DNA of 61,698 bases from Lachnospiraceae bacterium (GTDB lineage: Bacteria > Bacillota > Clostridia > Lachnospirales > Lachnospiraceae), in NCBI GenBank assembly GCA_024692715.1, contig JAILMH010000041.1, positions 1 through 61,698 on the forward strand, in the 5' to 3' direction. A model generated the notes under the pieces. That model had not been told where the DNA came from. It did not search any database and was given only the letters and a program-made list of their open reading frames with translations. Shown in pieces: positions 55,564 to 61,698 of the stretch; within the stretch, counting starts at the first letter, position 1, and each line of letters begins with the position of its first letter. The position numbers and the translations under genes are program-made.

Positions 55564-56565
55564 ATGGGTTCATTGAAAGGCAGACATTTTCTGACACTGA
55601 GAGACTTTACACCGGAAGAGATCACATATCTTATTGACCTTGCGGCTAAATTCAAGGATATGAAGCGAAGAGGTATACCTCACGACGTTTTTAAGACAAA
55701 AAACGTGGCTCTTATCTTTGAGAAAACAAGCACAAGAACGCGCTGTGCCTTTGAAGTGGCAGCGCATGATCTCGGAATGGGCTCGACATATCTTGATCCT
55801 TCAGGATCACAGATAGGGAAGAAAGAATCCATCGCAGATACGGCTCAGGTTCTTGGACGTATGTTTGACGGTATAGAATACCGTGGCTTTGCACAGGATC
55901 GTGTTGAAACTCTGGCAAATTATGCCGGTGTTCCGGTATGGAATGGACTTACAAATGAGTATCATCCGACACAGATCCTTGCGGATATGCTGACTATTCG
56001 TGAGCATTTCGGAGACCTTAAGGGCAGAAAGTTCGTTTATATGGGAGATGCTCGTTATAACATGGGTAACTCACTTATGATCGGCTGTGCAAAGCTTGGT
56101 CTTCACTTTACAGCATGCGCACCTGAAAAATATTTTCCGAATGCCGATCTTGTTGAAGAATGTAAGGAATGGGCAGAGACTTCAGGCGGAAGTGTTACCC
56201 TTGAGACAGATCCTGAAAAAGCTGTTAAAGGAGCTGATGTTATCTATACAGATGTATGGGTTTCAATGGGTGAGCCTGATGAGATCTGGGCAGAAAGAAT
56301 AAAAGAGCTTTCTCCTTACAAGGTTACAATGGAGCTTATGAATAAAGCTTCTGATGAGGCAATATTTATGCATTGTCTGCCGGCATTCCATGACCTTGAA
56401 ACAAAGATCGGAGCGGAAATGGGCGAGCGTTTCGGCATTAAAGATATGGAAGTTACTGACGAAGTTTTCCAGAAAAATGCTGAGATCGTATTTAATGAAG
56501 CTGAGAATCGTATGCATACAATAAAAGCAGTTATGGCTGCTACACTTGGATATGAAGAGAAGTGA
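55564..56565 (+). CDS. argF: Ornithine carbamoyltransferase
   Basis: Makes citrulline from ornithine and carbamoyl phosphate (arginine synthesis or deiminase pathway). 333 residues. Motifs: [12 protein letters not shown] (carbamoyl phosphate), [12 protein letters not shown], and HCLPAFHD (ornithine). Full length. The ribosome-binding site is AAAAGGAGAAACAACG. No other arginine gene is in the window, so biosynthetic or catabolic use is open. Confidence 0.95.
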   Translation: MGSLKGRHFLTLRDFTPEEITYLIDLAAKFKDMKRRGIPHDVFKTKNVALIFEKTSTRTRCAFEVAAHDLGMGSTYLDPSGSQIGKKESIADTAQVLGRMFDGIEYRGFAQDRVETLANYAGVPVWNGLTNEYHPTQILADMLTIREHFGDLKGRKFVYMGDARYNMGNSLMIGCAKLGLHFTACAPEKYFPNADLVEECKEWAETSGGSVTLETDPEKAVKGADVIYTDVWVSMGEPDEIWAERIKELSPYKVTMELMNKASDEAIFMHCLPAFHDLETKIGAEMGERFGIKDMEVTDEVFQKNAEIVFNEAENRMHTIKAVMAATLGYEEK

Positions 56566-56842
56566 GATACGAATAACTAATGAGGAACGTGATACTTATA
56601 TATTTATCGATACGATAAATATGCTGATATGCATCACCGTTATAATCGCAGCTTGTATATCACTCAGTGATTACGGTCCAAATGAAGTTTCAGACACGAT
56701 AGCATACGTGGGATGTGCAGCGATGTGCTTTTTGAATATTTTCAGATTTATTCGCTTAAGGAAATTATTGTCTATATTCTTTATGTTTGCATTCGCTATC
56801 CTTACGCTGCTGGTCGTGCATAATTACACTGGATTTATATAA
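56552..56842 (+). CDS. Small membrane protein of 96 residues
   Basis: Three hydrophobic segments: about 21-40 ([17 protein letters not shown]), 50-67 ([18 protein letters not shown]) and 72-93 ([18 protein letters not shown]). The N-terminus is charged. ATG 56552 overlaps the end of argF by 14 bases. It lies between argF and birA; no function is known to me, though small proteins like this occur at the same place in related genomes. Confidence 0.65.
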   Translation: MKRSEIRITNEERDTYIFIDTINMLICITVIIAACISLSDYGPNEVSDTIAYVGCAAMCFLNIFRFIRLRKLLSIFFMFAFAILTLLVVHNYTGFI

Positions 56843-56843
56843 A

Positions 56844-57833
56844 ATGGCAAATAATCTTATAGATTTTTTAACAGAATCAGAGGGATTTGTTTCCGGGCAG
56901 GAAATAGCAGACCGGCTCGGAATCTCGAGAAATTCCGTATGGAAAGCGGTCAATAAAGCGCGAAAATCGGGATTTGAAATCGAAGCAGTTCCAAACAGAG
57001 GATACAGGCTTGTCAGCAGCGAAGATGTCTTCAGCGAAGATGCAATCCGCAGTGCGATGAAGACAAAGTGGCTTGGCACCGGTGAAAATCTGGTATTTAT
57101 GAAGACTGTTGACTCTACAAATACTGAATGCAAGAGAAGATCAGAAAAAGGCGCAGGGAACGGCCTTTTGGTGATAACCGATTCACAGACTCTGGGCAAA
57201 GGCCGCAGAGGCAGGGAATGGAAGACACCTGAGGGTACTAATGTGGCTATGAGCTATCTTCTTAAGCCGGATTTCATTCCAGATATCGCACCGATGCTGA
57301 CATTGGTCATGGCCATGGCTGCAGCGAAGGGGATTTCCGAGGTCACAGGGCTTGAAGTAAAGATAAAATGGCCTAATGATATCGTGATCAATGGTAAGAA
57401 ACTTGTAGGAATACTTACAGAGATGGCTCTGGAAGAGGACTCGATAAGCTATGTTATCATTGGGACAGGAATAAACGTAAATACTACGGAATTTCCTGAG
57501 GAAATCAGTAAAACGGCCACTTCACTTTACATAGAATCCGGAAACAAAAAAGTTTCAAGAGCAAAGGTCGCAGCAGCAGCGGCAACGGCTTTTGAAGAGT
57601 ATTATGCGAAATTTCAGGAGACAGATGACCTGTCACAGCTTGAAGACGAGTATAATGCAATATGTGTAAATGTCGGAAGACGTGTAAGAGTGCTTGACCC
57701 TAAGGGAGAATTTGAGGCTGATTCGAAGGGCATCAATTCCAAGGGCGAGCTTATGGTAACAAAGGATGACGGCACATCTTTGAATGTTTATGCCGGAGAA
57801 GTATCAGTAAGAGGTGTTTATGGATACACATGA
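56844..57833 (+). CDS. birA: Biotin--protein ligase / biotin repressor BirA
   Basis: Attaches biotin to carboxylases and may repress biotin genes. 329 residues. An N-terminal helix-turn-helix (GQEIADRLGISRNSVWKAVN) is followed by the ligase core with DSTNTECKRR, GKGRRGREW (usual GRGRRGR), IKWPNDIVINGKKLVGILTE and GTGINVN. The C-terminal SH3-like domain ends the protein. ATG 56844 lies one base after the previous stop. It overlaps the next gene by 14 bases. Confidence 0.93.
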   Translation: MANNLIDFLTESEGFVSGQEIADRLGISRNSVWKAVNKARKSGFEIEAVPNRGYRLVSSEDVFSEDAIRSAMKTKWLGTGENLVFMKTVDSTNTECKRRSEKGAGNGLLVITDSQTLGKGRRGREWKTPEGTNVAMSYLLKPDFIPDIAPMLTLVMAMAAAKGISEVTGLEVKIKWPNDIVINGKKLVGILTEMALEEDSISYVIIGTGINVNTTEFPEEISKTATSLYIESGNKKVSRAKVAAAAATAFEEYYAKFQETDDLSQLEDEYNAICVNVGRRVRVLDPKGEFEADSKGINSKGELMVTKDDGTSLNVYAGEVSVRGVYGYT

Positions 57834-58170
57834 TAACAAAGGTTTAGTAGTTCTTTGCGCAGCGAGTCAGTATGACAGAAAGTATTATCTGAATCCTGCA
57901 TTCGGCAAGCTTCCTCAGGCTGTAAAGGATCAGCTGCAGATTGCATGTGTGGTATTCACAGAGCAGGCAGGAGGTACTATCGAGATCCTTTTTGACGAGG
58001 ATGGAGAGATGCTGATCCAGACAAACGGTGAAGAAATGGATGTCAATTATGACGAGATCGGCGCCGGACTTCTGGTCAAGGAGCTTCGTAAAGAGAAGGC
58101 TGAGCTTTTTGAAGAGCTCACACTTTTCTATAGAATAGTATTTTTAGGCGAGAAACTTGATCTCGACTGA
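57820..58170 (+). CDS. Small acidic protein, DUF6145-like
   Basis: 116 residues, soluble, acidic. It begins MDTHDNKGLVVLCAASQYDR and has a strand with FTEQAGGTIEILFDEDGEML. A conserved small gene at this place, between birA and dusB, is known from Lachnospiraceae as DUF6145; that name is from memory of gene order and is moderately certain. Function unknown. It overlaps birA, so it is co-translated. Confidence 0.6.
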   Translation: MDTHDNKGLVVLCAASQYDRKYYLNPAFGKLPQAVKDQLQIACVVFTEQAGGTIEILFDEDGEMLIQTNGEEMDVNYDEIGAGLLVKELRKEKAELFEELTLFYRIVFLGEKLDLD

Positions 58171-58193
58171 TTGAAATAGAAAGTAGTTCTGAT

Positions 58194-59135
58194 TTGAAGA
58201 TAGGAAATGTAACACTTAAGAATAATTTTATACTGGCACCGATGGCAGGGGTTTCTGACCTGCCATTTCGTTTACTTTGCGCAGAATACGGCGCAGGGCT
58301 TGTGTGCACAGAGATGGTAAGTGCAAAGGCACTGCATTTTAAGAATAAAAATACTCACGATCTAATGCTGACTGTACCGGAAGAAAGACCTGTAGCACTT
58401 CAGATTTTTGGTTCAGAACCCGATATTATGGCAGAGCAGGCAGCAGCCTGTGCAGAGCTTCCGTTTGATATTTTAGATATCAATATGGGATGCCCTATGC
58501 CGAAGATCTTTAACAATGGCGATGGTTCAGCACTTATGAAGGATCCGAAGCTCATCGGAGAGATCGTCAGTGCTGTGGTCAAGACAGCAGGAAAGCCGGT
58601 AACGATCAAGTTCCGGAAAGGTGTCGATGCTGATCATGTAAATGCTGTAGAGGTTGCGAAGATCGCCGAAGCTAACGGAGCAGCTGCTGTGCACGTGCAC
58701 GGAAGGACGAGGACCCAGTACTATGAGGGAAAAGCAGACTGGAGCATAATAAAGGCTGTAAAGGATGCTGTGAAGATTCCTGTAATAGGAAATGGTGATG
58801 TTACTTCTTTTGAAGATGCGCAGAGAATGTTTGAGGAAACGGGTTGTGATGCAGTTTCAGTCGCCAGAGGCGCAAAGGGCGCACCGTGGCTTTTTAAAGA
58901 GCTTGTAGAAGGAAGGAAATATGTTCCTACTATGGAAGAGCGAAAAAATGTAATTCGCAGACATATCGAACTTGAGCTTAAGACTAAAGGTGAATTTACG
59001 GCTGTCAGAGAGATGCGAAAGCATATCTGCTGGTATACGACAGGACTTCCGAATTCAGCAAAACTGCGTACTTCGCTTTCGACGATAGAAAGTGTGGAAC
59101 GATTATATGAAATTCTCGATGAAATCTTGATTTAA
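58194..59135 (+). CDS. dusB: tRNA-dihydrouridine synthase
   Basis: Reduces uridine to dihydrouridine in tRNA, using FMN. 313 residues: [18 protein letters not shown] at the N-terminus, catalytic Cys in [53 protein letters not shown] and [20 protein letters not shown]. No ATG lies at the expected position, so TTG 58194 is taken as start; the site is weak (AGAAAG). Full length. Confidence 0.92.
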   Translation: MKIGNVTLKNNFILAPMAGVSDLPFRLLCAEYGAGLVCTEMVSAKALHFKNKNTHDLMLTVPEERPVALQIFGSEPDIMAEQAAACAELPFDILDINMGCPMPKIFNNGDGSALMKDPKLIGEIVSAVVKTAGKPVTIKFRKGVDADHVNAVEVAKIAEANGAAAVHVHGRTRTQYYEGKADWSIIKAVKDAVKIPVIGNGDVTSFEDAQRMFEETGCDAVSVARGAKGAPWLFKELVEGRKYVPTMEERKNVIRRHIELELKTKGEFTAVREMRKHICWYTTGLPNSAKLRTSLSTIESVERLYEILDEILI

Positions 59136-59137
59136 CC

Positions 59138-59166
59138 TTGACAGAAGTGTTTTTTATCACTATAAT
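59138..59166 (+). promoter_or_regulatory. Consensus promoter for greA-lysS
   Basis: Perfect TTGACA (59138-59143), 17-base spacer, perfect TATAAT (59161-59166), overlapping the dusB stop by position. A small stem CCGC/GCGG (59176-59195) follows in the leader. Confidence 0.88.
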
Positions 59167-59256
59167 ACAACGCGTCCGCGGTGTACGCTGCGGATTAAAT
59201 TAGCTTTAAACCAATATTTGGAAACAGATATATTTATTTATGAAAGGACGCAAACT

Positions 59257-59754
59257 ATGGAAGGACATCAGCCAATCAAAAAGAACATTCTTACTTATTC
59301 AGGACTGAAGAAGCTTGAGGCAGAGCTTGAGGAGCTTAAGACAGTAAAACGAAAGGAAGTTGCTAAGAAGATTTCCGAGGCTCGTGAGCAGGGTGACCTT
59401 TCCGAGAATGCTGAATATGATGCAGCTAAGGATGAGCAGAGCCAGTACGAGGGACGTATCGAAGAAATCGAAGCTATCCTTAAGCATGCTGAGGTTGTTA
59501 CAGATGATGACAACACAGATAACAGCGTGCGTATCGGCTGCAGAGTTAAAATCCTTGATATGGAATTTAACGAAGAGATGGATTATCGTATCGTTGGTTC
59601 AACAGAGGCAAACAGCCTTAAGGGTAAGATCTCTAACGAGTCTCCGGTAGGTAAGGCTCTTCTCGGACACCATGAAGGTGACGTTGTTAAGGTTGAGACT
59701 AAGGCCGGAGAAATTAAGTATAAGGTTCTTGAGATCGCAAGAGTCGAAGACTAA
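59257..59754 (+). CDS. greA: Transcription elongation factor GreA
   Basis: Rescues backtracked RNA polymerase. 165 residues: N-terminal coiled coil ([20 protein letters not shown]) with acidic tip [13 protein letters not shown], then the FKBP-like domain ([40 protein letters not shown]). ATG 59257 follows GAAAGGACGC; the longer upstream frame is rejected. Typical length is 155-165. lysS follows after 21 bases, a common Firmicute pair. Confidence 0.95.
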   Translation: MEGHQPIKKNILTYSGLKKLEAELEELKTVKRKEVAKKISEAREQGDLSENAEYDAAKDEQSQYEGRIEEIEAILKHAEVVTDDDNTDNSVRIGCRVKILDMEFNEEMDYRIVGSTEANSLKGKISNESPVGKALLGHHEGDVVKVETKAGEIKYKVLEIARVED

Positions 59755-59775
59755 TAGAAGAGGAGATTAGAGAAA

Positions 59776-61686
59776 ATGCCTGAGCAGGATATACTGCAGA
59801 TTAAGAGAGATAAGCTCCAGCAGCTTACAGACGCAGGAAAGAACCCTTTCCTTATAACAAAGTTTGATGTAACACATCATACACAGGATATTAAAGATAA
59901 CTTTGAAGCACTTGAGAATAAAGATGTTACGCTTGCAGGACGTATGATGTTCAAGCGTAAGATGGGTAAGGCTTCATTCTGTAACGTAATGGATAAGACA
60001 GGTCGTCTTCAGGTTTACGTTGCACGTGATGAAATCGGTGAAGAAGCTTACGAAGAGTTCAAAAAGCTCATGGACGTAGGCGATATCTTCGGTGTTGAAG
60101 GTACTGTTTTCAAGACTAAAACAGGCGAAGTATCAGTTCACGCTAAGAAGCTTACACTTCTTTCAAAGGCACTTCTTCCACTTCCGGAGAAGTTCCACGG
60201 ACTTACAGATACAGATACTCGTTACAGACAGAGATATCTTGACCTTATCATGAATGAGGATGTTAAGGATACAATGATCAAGCGTTCTAAGATCATCAAG
60301 CTTATCCGTAACTTCCTTGATAATAAGGATTTCATGGAAGTTGAGACACCTATGCTCGTTGAGAACGCAGGTGGTGCTTCAGCTCGTCCATTCACAACAT
60401 ATTACAATGCTCTTGATGAAGAGAGAAAGCTTCGTATCTCACTTGAGCTTTACCTCAAGAGACTTATCATCGGCGGACTTGAGAGAGTTTACGAGATCGG
60501 TCGAGTATTCCGTAATGAGGGAACAGATACAAAGCATAATCCTGAGTTCACTCTTATGGAGCTTTACCAGGCTTACACAGATTACAACGGAATGATGGAC
60601 CTTACAGAGGAAATGTTCCGTTATCTTGCTGAAAACGTATGCGGAAGCGCAGTTATCACATACGGCGACAAGGAGATCGATCTTTCTAAGCCTTTCCGTC
60701 GTCTCACAATGGTTGATGCCATCAAGGAGCAGACAGGAATCGACTTCGATACTGTTAAGACAGACGAAGAAGCAAAGAAGATCGCTGATGAGAAGAAGAT
60801 TGCTTACGAAGCTCATCATAAGAAGGGCGATATCGTAAATCTTTTCTTTGATGAGTTCTGTGAAGACAAGATGATCCAGCCTACATTTATCATGGATCAC
60901 CCTATCGAGATCAGCCCTCTTACAAAGAAGAAGCCTGAAGATCCTTCAAAGGTTGAGCGTTTCGAGCTTTACATTAATGGTTGGGAAATGTGTAATGCTT
61001 ACTCTGAGCTTAATGATCCTATCGATCAGAGAGAGCGTTTCGCAGCTCAGGATGCACTCGCTGCTGCAGGTGATGAAGAAGCTAACCACACAGATGAGGA
61101 CTTCCTTCACGCTATGGAATTTGGTATGCCTCCAACGGGTGGTATCGGTTATGGTATCGACAGACTCTGTATGCTGCTCACAAACAGTGCTGCCATCAGA
61201 GATGTAATCGCATTCCCGACACTCAAGAGCGTTAACAAGGATAACACTCAAGTAGGTGCGGCAGCAGAGGAGAAGTCAGGTTTCTTTACACCAAACAGCC
61301 AGATCGATTTCAGCAACGTAAAGGTTGAGCCTCTTTTCGAGGAAGACGTTGATTTTGATACATTCAGCAAGTCTGATTTCAGAGCTGTAAAGGTTAAGGC
61401 ATGTGAAGCTGTTCCGAAGAGCAAGAAGCTCCTTCAGTTCACACTTGATGATGGAACAGGTACAGACAGAATCATTCTTTCAGGTATTCACGCTTTCTAT
61501 GAGCCGGAAGAACTTGTTGGAAAGACTCTGATCGCAATCACCAACCTTCCGCCTAGAAAGATGATGGGCATTGAGTCCTGCGGTATGCTGCTTTCAGCAG
61601 TAAACAACCTCAAGGATTCAGAGGATGAGGAACTTCACCTTCTCATGGTTGATAACCACATCCCGGCTGGTGCAAAGCTTTACTAA
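59776..61686 (+). CDS. lysS: Lysyl-tRNA synthetase, class II, with C-terminal tRNA-binding domain
   Basis: Charges tRNA-Lys. Residues about 50-145 form the OB anticodon domain (LAGRMMFKRKMGKASFCNVM), then the class II core: TDTRYRQRYLDLI, FRNEGTDTKHNPEFTLMELY (motif 2) and GIGYGIDRLCMLLTNSAAIR (motif 3). Bacterial LysRS usually ends near residue 495-505. Here about 120 more residues follow: DFRAVKVKACEAVPKSKKLL, then GIHAFYEPEELVGKTL, LPPRKMMGIESCGMLL, an EMAPII/Trbp111-type tRNA-binding OB domain like the one at the end of many MetRS. It ends 12 bases before the window edge. Confidence 0.93.
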   Translation: MPEQDILQIKRDKLQQLTDAGKNPFLITKFDVTHHTQDIKDNFEALENKDVTLAGRMMFKRKMGKASFCNVMDKTGRLQVYVARDEIGEEAYEEFKKLMDVGDIFGVEGTVFKTKTGEVSVHAKKLTLLSKALLPLPEKFHGLTDTDTRYRQRYLDLIMNEDVKDTMIKRSKIIKLIRNFLDNKDFMEVETPMLVENAGGASARPFTTYYNALDEERKLRISLELYLKRLIIGGLERVYEIGRVFRNEGTDTKHNPEFTLMELYQAYTDYNGMMDLTEEMFRYLAENVCGSAVITYGDKEIDLSKPFRRLTMVDAIKEQTGIDFDTVKTDEEAKKIADEKKIAYEAHHKKGDIVNLFFDEFCEDKMIQPTFIMDHPIEISPLTKKKPEDPSKVERFELYINGWEMCNAYSELNDPIDQRERFAAQDALAAAGDEEANHTDEDFLHAMEFGMPPTGGIGYGIDRLCMLLTNSAAIRDVIAFPTLKSVNKDNTQVGAAAEEKSGFFTPNSQIDFSNVKVEPLFEEDVDFDTFSKSDFRAVKVKACEAVPKSKKLLQFTLDDGTGTDRIILSGIHAFYEPEELVGKTLIAITNLPPRKMMGIESCGMLLSAVNNLKDSEDEELHLLMVDNHIPAGAKLY

Positions 61687-61698
61687 TTTGTATTTGTA

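Overview
The window looks like a stretch of chromosome from a low-GC Firmicute, most likely a member of the Lachnospiraceae (Butyrivibrio-like). The support is the paired glgC/glgD genes, spoVG, a T-box in front of ileS, a SAM-I riboswitch in front of metK, and the run birA, small acidic gene, dusB, greA, lysS. This placement is inferred from gene content and order, not from a marker-gene comparison.

Bases 1 to about 11930 are an accessory region, AT-rich and read almost wholly on the plus strand. It is a graveyard of RHS/WapA-type polymorphic toxin cassettes. At least five scraps of RHS repeat or RHS core survive. A colicin-E3-like toxin tail (6737-7078) overlaps its probable immunity gene, and a series of small immunity-type genes follows one another: SUKH, Imm63-like, a membrane protein, a CdiI-like gene and several unknowns. 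Three IS200/IS605-type elements cut into the array: a truncated tnpB at the left edge, a tnpA-tnpB element at about 4.52-6.73 kb, and a tnpB-only element on the minus strand at about 9.64-11.06 kb.

The most unusual structure is at 9317-11738. A CdiI-like immunity gene is split into two halves. The DNA between them folds, by reading, as a group I (td-like, IA-type) self-splicing intron with recognisable P1, P3, P4, P5, P7, P7.1, P7.2, P8 and P9 pairings and a long terminal helix. The minus-strand tnpB element lies inside the P5 loop, antisense to the intron. Excision at the predicted sites would restore a 134-residue immunity protein.

From 11937 onward the DNA is ordinary core chromosome. On the minus strand, dnaD, dnaI and prs form a primosome/PRPP operon with five perfect DnaA boxes upstream, and murC lies behind it. 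On the plus strand come glgC-glgD-spoVG, then pth-mfd and a double hemerythrin gene. A secreted leucine-rich-repeat protein and an Lrp regulator lie on the minus strand, divergent from aspA. Next are T-box-ileS, glgP, an aconitase-family hydratase, a repeat-rich lipoprotein (minus), a phosphonate-type ABC transporter (phnD-C-E-E) with a 5'-nucleotidase, a small alarmone synthetase, and a flavin reductase-like gene coupled to murA. An HD-GYP protein and riboswitch-controlled metK are on the minus strand, followed by dnaE, pfk-trmH and argF-small membrane protein-birA-DUF6145-dusB. The window ends with greA-lysS; the LysRS carries a C-terminal tRNA-binding domain.

Together the core genes cover glycogen synthesis and breakdown (glgC, glgD, glgP, pfk), wall precursor synthesis (murC, murA), replication (dnaD, dnaI, dnaE), repair (mfd) and translation (ileS, lysS, pth, dusB, trmH). 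No tRNA, rRNA or CRISPR array was seen.
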